The position numbers and the translations under genes were made by a program. A stretch of DNA of 64,000 nt from Alternaria dauci (lineage: Eukaryota; Ascomycota; Dothideomycetes; Pleosporales; Pleosporaceae), in the NCBI RefSeq assembly GCF_042100115.1, contig NC_091274.1, positions 1,860,001-1,924,000 of the forward strand, read 5' to 3'. The notes below the pieces were generated by a model. The model had not been told where the DNA came from, did not search any database, and saw nothing but the letters and a program-made list of their open reading frames with translations. Position 1 is the first letter of the stretch. Every line of letters begins with the position of its first letter. Shown piece by piece: positions 22,011 to 35,781 of the stretch.

Positions 22011-22435
22011 GGTGTGGAATGCGTGTGATGTGTGCTTTGGGTGTCGTGGACGCTGTTGTGTTTGTCGAAAAAAAAAAGTTGGAGATTGAATTTGTCCCGC
22101 CGAATGTTTTTTGGAGGAGGCTTATCGATCGGCGTATCGGGCGGCGCTAGTGACGGCATCCCCCTCTACCTAAGAGTAGAGGGAAACACAGCGGCCAGTC
22201 CAATCGCATCGCGTACATGCCAGGTCAACAAGACAGAGGCCGCACCCATAGTACAGAGACGCCGACTCCCCCCTGAAGTTTGCAAACATACGACGTGTAC
22301 GAGTAGGAGAATCGCCAAGAAAGAAGAAAATACACACGCTCGGCTCGCGTCCACACCGTCTCGACGCGTGCCAGGGCGCTTTCAGCTCAGAGTCGACTCA
22401 CGGACGGCGGGGCCAGTGAGTGCGAGATCGTAGCC
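22011..22435. promoter_or_regulatory. Bidirectional promoter RRB1/TEM1
   Basis: 425 bp between divergent starts. It contains a poly-A/T run at about 22069-22078 just upstream of RRB1. No other element was identified with confidence. Confidence 0.5.
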
Positions 22436-23710
22436 ATGGAGCCAGAATACCCGAGTCAGGAAGCCGCGCAGCCAGCCTTTGCGCCTGCCGTGCAAGTCGC
22501 GCCCGAGCAGCTGCCGCCCGAGCCCATACTGCCCGAGCAAGTGCCCGTCCAAGGGGACCACGACGCCCAGAAGCACATGGACCAGACCATGGACGTGGCC
22601 GACGACAGCATGAGCTCCACCATCACCGCCTCGACCGTCACGCCCCTCCCAGACCTTGCCCAGAACACCAGCCTCAACAACAGCCCCAACCCCTACGAGC
22701 AGCCTCACCGACCCTCGACGTCGTACTCAGACACGGCATACCAGTACACCACACACAACGGCTCGCGCTTCAACACGTCCTCGGACGCCGACACGCCCCC
22801 GAGACATGGCTACTACGACGCCAACAAAGAGACACACATGGGCCAGTCGCATTCGCGGCCGAGCTCGCAGATGGGACGGTACCCGACCTCCGAGGGCAAC
22901 ACGCGCTCCAACTCGTACCAAGAGCAGTCGCGGAGCGCACAACAACAACAGCAGCACCAACAGCAAGAGGCTGCCAAGAACGCCAGCGTCGTCATCAAGG
23001 TCGGCATGGTGGGAGACGCGCAAATTGGAAAGACCAGCTTGATGGTCAAGTACGTCGAGGGCAGCTGGGACGAAGACTACATCCAAACACTCGGTGAGTT
23101 ACACACGCATGCTTCACAGGATGCCAAATTCCAACAAGTCCAGGTGTAAACTTTATGGAAAAGACAATCTCGATTCGAAACACCGAGATCACCTTCTCCA
23201 TCTGGGATCTAGGCGGTCAACGCGAATTCGTCAACATGTTGCCGCTCGTCTGCAACGACGCCGTTGCAATACTCTTCATGTTCGACTTGACACGGAAGAG
23301 CACATTGAACTCCATCAAGGAGTGGTACCGACAGGGGCGCGGCTTCAACAAGACTGCCATCCCATTTCTCGTCGGCACAAAGTACGACCACTTTGTCAAC
23401 TTCCCTCGAGAAGAACAGGAAGAGATATCCAACCAGGTACACCCCGCCTGCTAGGGCTATGGGTAGTATCAGACTAACACTGCGTAGGCGAAACGATTTG
23501 CGCGGGCAATGAAGGCCAGTCTAATCTTCAGCTCGACTAGCCATAGTATCAATGTGCAAAAGGTGAGGACGCACTGTTCCAATCGCCGGCCTGGTGTTAA
23601 CACTAGTCCAGATCTTCAAGATTGTGCTATCAAAGGCCTTTGACCTCAAGTGCACTATTCCCGAGATAGAAAACATCGGCGAACCCTTACTCCTCTACCA
23701 AGCCGTCTAG
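22436..23710 (+). CDS. TEM1: Septation/mitotic-exit GTPase (Tem1/Spg1)
   Basis: Ras-like GTPase at the top of the septation initiation / mitotic exit network, acting at spindle poles. Exons: 22436-23093, 23144-23436, 23488-23562 and 23612-23710, giving 374 aa. The GTPase domain starts near residue 184: P-loop GDAQIGKT (193-200), [27 protein letters not shown] in switch II, and GTKYD for guanine binding. The WDLGGQ form and GTKYD are typical of Tem1/Spg1 rather than Ras or Rab. There is no C-terminal Cys box, as expected. An extension of about 183 residues, rich in Gln, Pro, Ser and His with a poly-Gln tract near 169-177, precedes the domain; yeast Tem1 lacks this. Confidence 0.92.
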
Positions 23711-24385
23711 TCGCCGGACCGTAGAGACTGTAGAGCCAGACCCAGAACAGAGGGAACACGTTTGAACCTATCTGAGGGTCAGATTGGGCACGTCTTCTAT
23801 CGGAACGTTACCATGAGCGAATGATTTTCATGACTGTTTTGCGTGCGATTTGCATGGCTCGGCGATTGGAGCAAGGTGCTAAGATACATGGTTGGTGCAA
23901 AACCGGCGTTCTTCTGCTTTGTATATGCGGAAGTGATTGTATGATTCGGACAGCAAAGCCCTCGGCCAGCGGCCAGGTCTAGTGTCAGGGGCGCGCAAGA
24001 TACGCAGCCTCACAACAAACATCGTAGTGTAATAACTAGTAGTTGAAATCGGCCATGTCTTGCCGTTGTTTACATGCCTTTAAGCAAAGCATGCATACCC
24101 AGGAAGCGGCAAGTTTAGGCGAATGACGTAAGCTTCCGCAGCTAAAAAGTGTACGATGCCAGCATGCGACACCAATCACCGAAGCTTCAATACCACGCCC
24201 ACGAATCTCACCCAGATCCAAAACGCAAACAAGCCAACGCAGCCAACGTACTAGGTCGCGACCCAACCCATATACCAAATACTGGAAGCAACGCACCACC
24301 TTACGGCTAGAATCGTCGACCAAACCCGAGCAACATAAACTTTTCTGAGCACAAGTCCAGCGAGACACGCCTACCACCCACCATA
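23711..24385. other. Intergenic between TEM1 and CSL4
   Basis: TEM1 3' UTR and CSL4 promoter. A 161-codon minus-strand frame at 24036-24521 overlaps the CSL4 start and shows no family features. Confidence 0.55.
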
Positions 24386-25021
24386 ATGGCGCTCCCTTCA
24401 GTAGCGCTACCGGGACAACTGCTCGGCAGTGTCGAAAAATACAGTCCCGGTCCAGGGACGCACATCCACGACTCGAGAATCTACGCCTCAATAGCTGGAC
24501 CCGTCTTCTCGTCACCGTCACACCCTACCACCAACACATCCTCCAAATCCACCAAGCTCGCACCCCTTCTCTCCATAACGCGCCCGCCCACCTCCACCGA
24601 CCCTGGGATCCTCGGCCCCAACTCTGGCGGCGGCGTACCACTCCTCCCCACTGTCAACAGCACCGTCCTAGTCCGCATAACGCGTCTCGGCCCACGCTTC
24701 GCCAGCGCAGAGATTCTCGTCATTGACGACGCTGTTTGCCGCGAAGCCTTTCTCGCGCAGATTCGGCGCGAAGACATTCGGGCTACGGAAAAGGACAAGA
24801 TCAAGATTGAAGAGAGTTTCCGCGTGGGTGACTTGGTGAGGGGCACGGTGATCAGTTTGGGTGATAGCGGCAATTACTATGTTGCTACCGATCGGAATGA
24901 ATTCGGTGTTGTCCTGGCGAGAAGTGAAGAGGGTAGGGTCATGCATCCGGTTAGTTGGAAGGAGTTTAGGGATCCGGTGAGTGGGAAAACAGAGGCGAGA
25001 AAGGCTGCCAAGCCGTTTTGA
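24386..25021 (+). CDS. CSL4: RNA exosome cap subunit Csl4
   Basis: One of the three S1/KH cap proteins of the nuclear and cytoplasmic RNA exosome. Single exon, 211 aa. The N-terminal domain begins LPGQLLGSVEKYSPGPGTHI, with DSRIYASIAGPV. The S1 domain follows (about 90-180: LPTVNSTVLVRITRLGPRFASAEI and FRVGDLVRGTVISLGDSGNY). The C-terminal block YYVATDRNEFGVVLARSEEG plus HPVSWKEFRDPVSGKTEARK is the conserved end of Csl4. Length fits the family. Confidence 0.95.
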   Translation: MALPSVALPGQLLGSVEKYSPGPGTHIHDSRIYASIAGPVFSSPSHPTTNTSSKSTKLAPLLSITRPPTSTDPGILGPNSGGGVPLLPTVNSTVLVRITRLGPRFASAEILVIDDAVCREAFLAQIRREDIRATEKDKIKIEESFRVGDLVRGTVISLGDSGNYYVATDRNEFGVVLARSEEGRVMHPVSWKEFRDPVSGKTEARKAAKPF

Positions 25022-25928
25022 TGGAAAGCTGTCGAGGATGGATACGACGATGAAAAGAAAGAAGCTTCAGCGTGTTGGAACGACGACGGCAATCGCCATT
25101 GAGATACCCATGGGGTGGAAGTTAGAGCAATACCAGGCGTATTTGGCATGGAAGAAAAGATCTTTGGTAGCATTACAATGTTTATCCAATTTGGAGCAAA
25201 AGAAGGAAGAGTTTTATATCCCAACAACTCGAGGCCAACACATCAACACGGCTGTAGCGGGACATGGCAAGACGCTGACGGAGGTTGAAAACGGCCACGG
25301 TACCGTCAGGACTGAGAGCTAAAACGCCCACGTGAAGAGAGACTTTTCGTGGATCAAACGCAAAAATCAACACATTGTTTGCATTCGAAAGGAAGAACGT
25401 AATACGACACGACAACGCTCGCTATACGCCTTGAACGTGTTTGAAATAGTCAGCAGGTGCTCGCTGTAGGACCTCTCCGCACATGGCCATCCACTTAGAA
25501 CAGTATCATCTAAACTCTCTCATCTCAATCCCTCCACCACTTCTGAACCCACCCTTTTTCTTTCAGTAAAGTCACCGTAAAACCCCCAGCCTATTCTCCC
25601 AAGGCATAAATGTAAATAGTACAAGGGCTGTGGATGCGCCGAAACTCCGATCATGCTGTGGGTGCGCTGGTTGCGCTGGATGAGCGAATGTCGTCATCCA
25701 TGCCAGGCAAGATGTTGCAGATATGGCATCTTGTATGATCCCTGATCGCAAAGCGATCTTCAGAGAACAATTCCTCCCTCCGTACGTGCTGTGGTAATGT
25801 CGTCCACAACAGCGTCGCTCATTTGACCGCAGCATCGCATCAGGCCATTCTCAGCCACGCCCGTAGTCTTACAATATCAACCTCTTCCCAGGCAGTAGTC
25901 TTTTCCTATCCTGTAGCGTTGTGCCTGT
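25022..25928. other. Intergenic, convergent 3' ends of CSL4 and STE50
   Basis: About 0.9 kb with only short open frames in several phases. I see no gene or RNA. Confidence 0.55.
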
Positions 25929-27640
25929 CTACAAAACGCCCCCAGGCAGCGGTGTCCCTCTATTCTGGTTGCCCCATCCGAAGCTTTCCGTCTGGGGGTT
26001 TACGGGCCGAACATCGTTTCCACCCACAGTGCTGACATGGCCTTCTTGTGGTGCTGCGTGCTTTCTAAGCATGAACATCGGTTTCCGGCCTTCTTTGTCC
26101 AGTTGTTTGAACAGTATCAACGGCCTCTCATTGAGCCCTAGGCATCGCTCTTGGTCCCCGTGTACAATGTACAAAGCATACTGCCGCCAGTCTGCCGTGA
26201 TGTTGTATTTCTTAAGCGCAACTGGCAACACCTTGTGGCACGGATCGTCGATGGACACTCGGAACGACTTGAATATTTCGACTTGGGGGTTTGTAGATGG
26301 GGTAGATGCGGGATTGGATGTGGAGGCGTTCATTGAGCTTGAGCCACCAGAGAGTGGTGGGTCGCGGTCGCGGTCGCGGTCACGGTCGCGGTCACGGTCG
26401 CGATCGTCAGGGTTTGGTGTTGGTGCAGCGTTATTTCGCATTGGTCGTGACGACAGTGGTGCGGGCGTAGCGCGGGGATCGCGATTACGGTCGGACATGG
26501 CAGTCGAGTCTGAGTTCCATGTGTTGTTTTGACTCCACCCTGAGCTGCCGTCGTGGTCGTGTGCACTTCGGGGTATTTCCCGGTTGTACTGGCGGCTTTG
26601 TCCTTGGTTGTATGCAGGGGATGTTGGGGAGTGCTGGGCAATGGAGTTGGGCGACAGTTGGGGGCCGCCACCGAGAGATGCTGTAAGGTGTGAGGAGGCT
26701 GCCACGGCTGCTGCTGAAGGATCCAAAGAAGAGTGATCGACAAGAGCGCGATGTTCTTGGATCGTTGGAGAGGGGTTCTTTGGCGCGGATCCAAGGAAAA
26801 GCTTCTTGGTGGAGAACTTACGCGACAGACTGCTTCCGCCCGATCTCTCTTGGGTGGCAGGTGGCGACGTAACAGCGTGCTCGTGAGGAGTGGGTAGGGG
26901 CTGGTTGTCCTTGAGCATGCGCACAAGTGGCAGGATCTCCTCGCGTAGCCGCTTGTTCTCGTCCATGACCCTGCTGAGGTCTTCTCTGAGATGTCGCAGC
27001 TCCGATTCAGCCGTATGTATGCGCTCGTCGCGCGCCTGGACCACTCGAATAACCTTTGCGAAATCGTCTTGGGTTGGCGGCGCTTCCTGTGCTGATGTAT
27101 CCGCGGCTGAGGCAGTGATTAGAGGGAGAAAGGCATGGAACAGACAATGGACTCACACAGTGGGACGTAGTCGTCCGGGTCCATGGGGACATTCTGCCGT
27201 ATCTTGATCTCGTAGACAGCCTTCAGTATGGTAAGGCGATGGCCCACACTGCCGACGCCCAGCTCCTTGAGCTCGGCATGCTGTAGCGCCGCCAGCACGT
27301 CGCCTGTGATGCCCTCATCTACAAACAAAGCATTAGCAAAGGATTGGCTGGCGTGGGCGCAGAGCCACCTACTGGCAAAGGTATCCGAGTACTGCTCCAG
27401 ACCCAGGTCGGCGATGAAGTCAGCCGTCTGATCTTCGTTCCACTCCATTATGTGCCCGGTCGGGCTGCTCTTGCTGTCGCGTGAGTGAGTGAAGGTGGTG
27501 GGCGTGTGCTCGGTGCTCAGCGGGCCTGAGCTTGTGGGGGAGCTCTCGTACTCGGCGGGCAGCGTCGGGCTAGATATGCCCTGGCGCTCAAACTCGTCAT
27601 CGGCATCCGAGTCCTCGTGGTACTTGGTCGTGTAGGCCAT
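25929..27640 (-). CDS. STE50: MAPK-cascade adaptor (Ste50-like, SAM + RA domains)
   Basis: Adaptor linking the MAPKKK Ste11 to upstream GTPases or sensors in mating, filamentation and osmotic signalling. Exons: 27640-27373, 27318-27157 and 27106-25929, with introns of 54 and 50 nt (GTAGGT/TGTAG, GTGAGT/CTCAG), 535 aa. The SAM domain is at about 62-140 (MEWNEDQTADFIADLGLEQY ... LKELGVGSVGHRLTILKAVY). A coiled coil (about 160-200, RIHTAESELRHLREDLSRVM) follows. A long Ser/Pro-rich linker contains an (Arg-Asp)n run coded by a GC-rich hexamer repeat at about 26362-26405. The RA domain is at about 418-493 (IFKSFRVSIDDPCHKVLPVA ... LIVHGDQERCLG-like core). SAM, coiled coil, RA is the Ste50 order. 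Confidence 0.92.
26362..26405. repeat. TCGCGG hexamer microsatellite in STE50
   Basis: Imperfect tandem copies of the hexamer TCGCGG (with TCACGG variants) code on the minus strand for alternating Arg-Asp. Length variation here would lengthen or shorten the linker in steps of two residues without shifting frame. Confidence 0.8.
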
Positions 27641-28869
27641 GATGGGGGTGACGTCGACGGCCGGGCAGCGTCTCGGAGGGTTGGCAGAGGGTGGAGTGAG
27701 GTGATGCTGCCAAGCCCTCTCAGCAAGCTCGTCGAGGGGACGACGTCTGTGTTATCGATGGCGATGTAGGTCCGGGCCTGGCGTCGTCGATAGGGCACCC
27801 TGTCTGAGACGAAGCGAGATTGAGCCGGCGTGTTTCGTCTCTAGCGGGAGCAGGTCGGATATCCTGGCCTTGGTCTCAGATACACAGCTAGCCGGAGGGC
27901 ACTGCACTGCGCAAGGCGGGGGAGGGTGAAGGTCTCTTCAGGCGGCCAGGCGCGGCGGTCGTTAAGCGCTTTGTCGTCGACGCCTGATGGGGGAGCGCGT
28001 ATCCTCGGGGGGCTGCGATGGTCCTTGCAGGCGTCGTATGCGCTTGCGTGAAGTAGACAGCAGTCGTGCACACAGTACGATGCACCGGTCCAGAGTAGGG
28101 TGATTGAGAGGGGACAGGCTTCACAGCGCACGAGGATAGATCAATCAAGATTGCAACGTAAACTGGGTCGCCTGCTTCTGCATGCCAGTACCAATACCGT
28201 CCGACAGGCGGCTAGCAGGGCCACCGAAAGCCAATGCGGGAAAGAGGTCCGAGCTTCCCATACTATGAGCTTGGAACCAATATTGCGATAAAGGATGCAG
28301 GTACCGAACCCGCAGCTTTCACCATCTGCCTCTGCCAGTCTTCTTCGTCCGTATGCCAGCTGTCCCTCCTCCCTCGGAGCACTGCACTACCAACAATCAG
28401 CTCCGTTGCATCCCAAGGTCGTCTGCCGCGTTCACTGCAACCGCAACCATCCCAATCCAACAATCCAACAATCCCATCCTGCACTCTCCTGCTTTCGGAT
28501 CCGGCAAGGGCAATCTTGCAAGTCATCGTTCGCATCACGAGCCCGCAACGGCACCCGGTAAACCACGCACATGCATCGCAGCGATCTTCACCGCCAACGT
28601 TGAACTAGGGCAATCTGTGCCGGCATCTGCCCGAACACGGCTACCCCAACTAGTCATTTAAGACGCTGCATCCCAAATTACGACATCCGGCTACCTCCAA
28701 GCTTCAGAGCACAATCCCACGTGCGCCCAGCTCCCCTTCGTCTACGCGAACAGGATCATCCACTACTTCAGTATAAGGTAGCTTGCCCGGTATTGAAAAC
28801 TTTAGACCAACATCCTCCTTTTCTCCTCTCCTGTCTTCTTGCAACCCAACGCCTCACCAACGCGGAAAC
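27641..28869. promoter_or_regulatory. Divergent promoter region, STE50 / small helical protein
   Basis: 1.2 kb between divergent starts. Several overlapping open frames on both strands look like composition effects; none shows a domain. The last 150 bp before 28870 are C/T-rich, like a leader. Confidence 0.5.
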
Positions 28870-29304
28870 ATGTCTCAATCCGTCAGTGTGTCGACGACTC
28901 AGGCCCAATCTGGTATATCCCAGGATCTCCGGAATAACATCTACTCGGCCCTACTCTCCGGCGACGGCATCCGCAATATCGAATCCACTCTTGATGAATC
29001 CTTGCGCGTCTCTGGCTTCAAAGATGCCTTGAGAGCCTACATTACCGATCTCTTCCGCTCAGGCCAAGCCACCACCTGCGAGGAAGCCCGAAATCTGGCC
29101 ATGCAGAAAATCAGGGAGCAGACGCGCGGTCTGGCCGATGATGCCAACGGAATCAACGGAACAAACGGAACCACAAATACAAATGGTGACAACGGGGACG
29201 AGGTTGACTTGAAAATACCCCAGTCGGCAATCGACGCCGGTGCAAAGACGGTCATGAAGGAGCTGGAAAAGGTGTGCGACATCACATACGAAGACGACAA
29301 GTGA
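28870..29304 (+). CDS. Small helical protein, possibly Sus1/ENY2-like
   Basis: 144 aa, single exon. The N-terminal two-thirds look all-helical (DLRNNIYSALLSGDGIRNIE, then LDESLRVSGFKDALRAYITD and CEEARNLAMQKIREQTRG). An Asn/Gly-rich linker (NGINGTNGTTNTNGDNGDE) and a final helix (KIPQSAIDAGAKTVMKELEK) follow. The pattern of a short helix ending at Ser-Gly-Asp, then a helix with a Ser-Gly-Phe/Trp-Lys-Asp turn, is reminiscent of Sus1/ENY2 of SAGA and TREX-2. The resemblance is weak and the Asn-rich linker would be unusual. It could equally be an unrelated lineage-specific protein. Confidence 0.6.
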   Translation: MSQSVSVSTTQAQSGISQDLRNNIYSALLSGDGIRNIESTLDESLRVSGFKDALRAYITDLFRSGQATTCEEARNLAMQKIREQTRGLADDANGINGTNGTTNTNGDNGDEVDLKIPQSAIDAGAKTVMKELEKVCDITYEDDK

Positions 29305-29916
29305 TTGCTCTCGCTGGCATGAGTAACTCGCATGAGTAACTCGCATGAGTAACTCGCATTTTAGAATACCGCAATACCGGAAATTACTTTGCCCGTCGAT
29401 GCGTCGGAGAAGAAGATCCAAAGAACACGAGCTTAACATATGGCCGTATCGATGGCCCAGTCGACACCGTCTACGCCACATCCTCAAAACAGTGCCCTTG
29501 CGTCCGGTGTCTTATCGCGAGTGATGCTCAAATCACCCCGCGTCTCCAATAATCACTCCGGCGCCAACCGAGCACTTCGTCTGTCGGCGACGTTTAGGCT
29601 TGGCGACTTGGTAGGACGTGGATGGACAAGCAGGAAGTGGTTTGGGACGGGATAGGGGTGTGGATTAGACGTTGGTGTAGACTTGGACAGCACAGTAGCG
29701 GAATAACTGCGGAGCGCAAATTCATTGATAACATGCATTCTCATTCAGGCCATTGATTCGTTATGGACACTACTGATATCTCGTCAAAGCGCCAGCAATT
29801 ACGCGCACCTCCATCTATATATAGGGCGTCAATAGCCCCTCATGCCATGTGATGAAAAAAGAACCCCATCAATCATGATTCTGTACCCACTCGTTCCAGC
29901 CATTGCCTGGAACTTT
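29305..29916. other. Intergenic, convergent with CDC48
   Basis: 3' flanks of the small helical protein (+) and CDC48 (-). Apart from the 13-bp tandem repeat at 29321-29359, nothing distinct is seen. Confidence 0.55.
29321..29359. repeat. 13-bp tandem repeat, three copies
   Basis: Three perfect head-to-tail copies of GAGTAACTCGCAT begin 16 bases after the stop codon at 29304, in the presumed 3' UTR. Each unit contains a near-palindrome (GAGT-A-ACTC). Confidence 0.9.
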
Positions 29917-32582
<2,666 letters not shown>

Positions 32583-33603
32583 CTTGCTGATGTGTCTCTA
32601 TGTGGTTCTGCGAAATTGCGTTTTCAGTGCAGAGAGGGAGAGAAGTAACGGGGGTGCGGATGAGGGGGTCGTGAGTGGTGTGGGGGGGTAAGATGGAGGT
32701 GATGGATCTCCGGTGCTTGGGGCGTCGTGGTTTAAGTAAGTTGGAGCTTGAACAGTAGTAGGTGATCTCACTGCTTGAGCTAGCTTGATGTTGCCTTAGG
32801 GTCCGTGCTCCTTCCGCCGCAACATTGGAAGTTGCTGGAAACGCTTAGACAAGCGAACCTAATAAGACACACTGTGTCCCTTTCACCGCGAATCGCTTGC
32901 TGCCACCCTCGCAAAGCCCTAGACGGGCCCATGTACCACCAGTTTGTCCCACCATCCGCCACTCCGGGTGAGACTGTCGTTGTTACGCGTCCAACTGGAG
33001 CCTGCTGCAGCCTCATATTACGCCACCAGAGGAAGCGCCAAGAAGATGCTCCATATCGGCCCTTCGTCAGTGCGCGATAAGTAAACCTACATGTCCGCCA
33101 CGTACGCTACAACACGACACTCACTATATGTATGTGTCACTTTTGCTGATCCTCACAGATAGCACGCATATGTAAGAGAGCAACTACCACAGCAGGCAAA
33201 GAAGAAACACCTGATGTTTCACGTTATGGTATTGCTTCGAGTATGCCCAGGTGGTGGTTTATCGATAAGATGCGGATCCGTCTTGCCTACCTAGGTAGCT
33301 GGCTGCTTTGTGCTTCTCGCTACAATGACCAGAGTGAAGCATCAGGTGGTACTGCGTTTCGCAATATTTTCCTATTACCATCGAACGAGTGCTAGCTTCG
33401 CTAGAAACGAGCCGCGAGTTTGAAGGGGCCTATATGTTGGCCACCTCGATCTCGTGAACTTGCACATCTCCCTTACTTCACAAGACTAACATTTTGTCAT
33501 CCTATTTGGTCTCATCTCCCTTTTGTTATATTCAGCTAGTGAGTGAAGCTCTCAGCCATGATTTACTCTCACAGGCATGGAAATTTTTTCCGGTTTAATC
33601 TAC
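32583..33603. promoter_or_regulatory. CDC48 promoter and SSU1-like 3' flank
   Basis: 1 kb between two minus-strand genes. The 100 bp before CDC48 are G-rich on the plus strand, so C/T-rich in the leader. No gene, RNA or repeat was recognised. Confidence 0.5.
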
Positions 33604-35041
33604 CTACACATCCTGTTGTTGCATTTCAAAAGAAGCTGCGCACGCTTTCTTCTCCATGTCGCGCAAACAAGGCGCTTCGAACATGTTTGCATATATGATG
33701 TTCTTCATGGTACCAACAGTGACAAGTAGCCAGAGCAGTATGACGCTGATACCAAGTATCGTCCCCAGGACTCTGAAGAAAGCCGAAGGAAGTTCTTGTC
33801 CTATGGTAATGGTAGACACTGTGAAGACGCCAATAGGAAAGGTGAACCCCCACCAACCCATGTTAAAAGGGAATTTGTTTCGACTGATCGATGCGATAGC
33901 GAAGAACAACCATACCAAACCGAAGCCCCACAGTGTGATGGCGGCCATCCAGCCCAGTACGTAAAGAACCTCTCCAGCTACTGGATGCAAGGCTTTTGTC
34001 TCTGGGAAGGTCTTCGAAGCCTGAATGCCGAGTTTCAAAGCCGCATATCCGCCCTGACCCATGGGACCGAGAGGCAAGAAAACGCTGACGATAACCTCCT
34101 GAGATGGAAGGTTATGAATAGCAAGACGGTGGAAGTATATGACCAATATCACAAGTGCCAGGGGTAGGCCCATGCCCCAAAGGACATAGCTGGTGACTAT
34201 AGTGATGAGGGCATGATTTGGGTTAGGCAAGACCGAGGCGACGGCGCCACCAGAAGCTGCTGCAACTACGCATGCCACGATCGGCAGAAGCCAGGCTGCT
34301 GTCATCGCCTCATGGCGGTTTTGATGCTGGGTCATCCTGTGGCTATGTCAGCTGGTGGCATTCTCCCATTCCTTACAATAACATGGACAGTTAGAGGCTA
34401 GACCCTCGAATCAGCATGACAGAAATAGTAAACTCACATCTGGAAAGGTAACCAGAGGCAGCAGGCAACGCTGAGTGCGACGTCGAGCCACCACATGCAC
34501 CACAAGACGTATGGTGTTGAACCAGCCCAACTTGGTACGCATATGACGGCGAACATGTTGACAATAGTAGCAAATCCCATGGGCATTGTGCCAAGAAAGA
34601 GCGACTGTACGGGATGACGAAGCATCAAAATCCAAATGGCGGGATACAGTACATATCTGAGGATGGAAGTTACGAGTATTGCGGAGAATATGATCGTATT
34701 GAGGATGAAGAAGACAATGCTCAAGACTCTCAACGAGCGATGGTAGCTAGGGTAGAGTTCCGAGAAGTTGTGAAATAGGATCGCGACGATGCCTGTACCC
34801 ATAGTGACGACGAACTAGAAATCAGTCAGTTTCTCGTAATTCATGGACTTCAGTATTTGATGATGCAACATACCCATGCAGGCGTAAAGTTTTGGACAAT
34901 ACGTCGCCAACCTCTACGGTCTGCTGGAATGAGCCATTTGGGCAGCGCCTGGCCATCTGAAAGGGGGACTCTATCACCGCATGAACCCACTGGTGTTGTT
35001 TGAGCTTCATGCTGCATCGCACATGGCGTCGACATTTTCAT
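33604..35041 (-). CDS. Sulfite efflux pump-like TDT transporter (Ssu1 family)
   Basis: Plasma-membrane exporter of the tellurite-resistance/dicarboxylate (TDT) family; yeast Ssu1 exports sulfite. Exons: 35041-34874, 34814-34438 and 34336-33604, 425 aa. Introns are 59 nt and 101 nt (GTGAGT ... CACAG). The first splice forms NFTPAWFVVTMGTGIVAILF, the family's first-helix signature, and the second forms FQMMTQHQNRHEAMTAAWLL, matching the conserved EAMTAAWLLP block. About ten hydrophobic helices are visible (IFSAILVTSILRYVL, FATIVNMFAVICV, LAVILVIYFHRLA-like, FFRVLGTILGISVILLWLLV). The start at 35041 or 35035 (MSTPCAMQHE) is undecided. Substrate is inferred from the family; malate uptake is the main alternative. 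Confidence 0.88.
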
Positions 35042-35781
35042 GCGAGGGTTAAGGATGACAGAGATGAACTTTAGGTAATTGAGGGTAGGTAGAAGGTTAA
35101 GATCAAACGTGACGCTGAACCCACTCTTCACTTATACAAATTCTCGTAGCTTACAGTCATCGCAATCCCAGGCTAGGCTTTACCCTCTTCAAGACGGTCT
35201 GCGTTTTCACATAGATCTGTTGATAGTTGTGCTTACACAGACCACAGCGGTCGGATCCTCGGCGATGGCCCGAACTTCGATACGTTAAAGTCGATGACTC
35301 AAAGCATCTCAACAGAGCGCAGAAGATGGAAACCCATTTTTTGAAGATTGAACCTCGTTTGTAACATCGTACAATGAGTTTGCGATGGGTGTTTAGCAAA
35401 GACTGAAGCAGAAGCGCTTGGTCAACCCCTGGGAGTTTCTGAGTCTAGCTTATCTGGGTCTAGGTCGAGATGCGGCTTCCGGAACCACTTCACGGACCTG
35501 CTCCTGATCTTCGCGCACGACACCTGACAGACCTTATCGCCGGAACAGAGTGAACAGAGTGTCCTGCTCTGCACCGCGGAGTTCAACCGTGGTCGGCTGC
35601 TACCACTACACACATGTTTGTTTGCTTCCTGAAGCACTTGGGCAACGTCAGATGCTTGATTTGTTGATACTACTTTCTAAGCCCGTGTTGGCCGACAGTG
35701 TACCGCCCGTAACTCTAGTACTCGATTTACTTGGTGGGGCCACCTACCTCCTTCTGTCGCTGTGTTTTCGCATAACAGAGG
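35042..35781. other. Divergent intergenic, SSU1-like / C2H2 gene
   Basis: Promoters of the exporter (-) and the zinc-finger gene (+). Short open frames only; no supported gene. Confidence 0.5.

Noticed and set aside
24036..24521. 161-codon minus-strand frame
   Set aside because: It overlaps the start of CSL4 antisense and shows no family features.
34391..34635. Alternative frames inside the SSU1-like gene
   Set aside because: They are shadows of exon 2 and intron 2; the spliced model restores the transporter family motifs.
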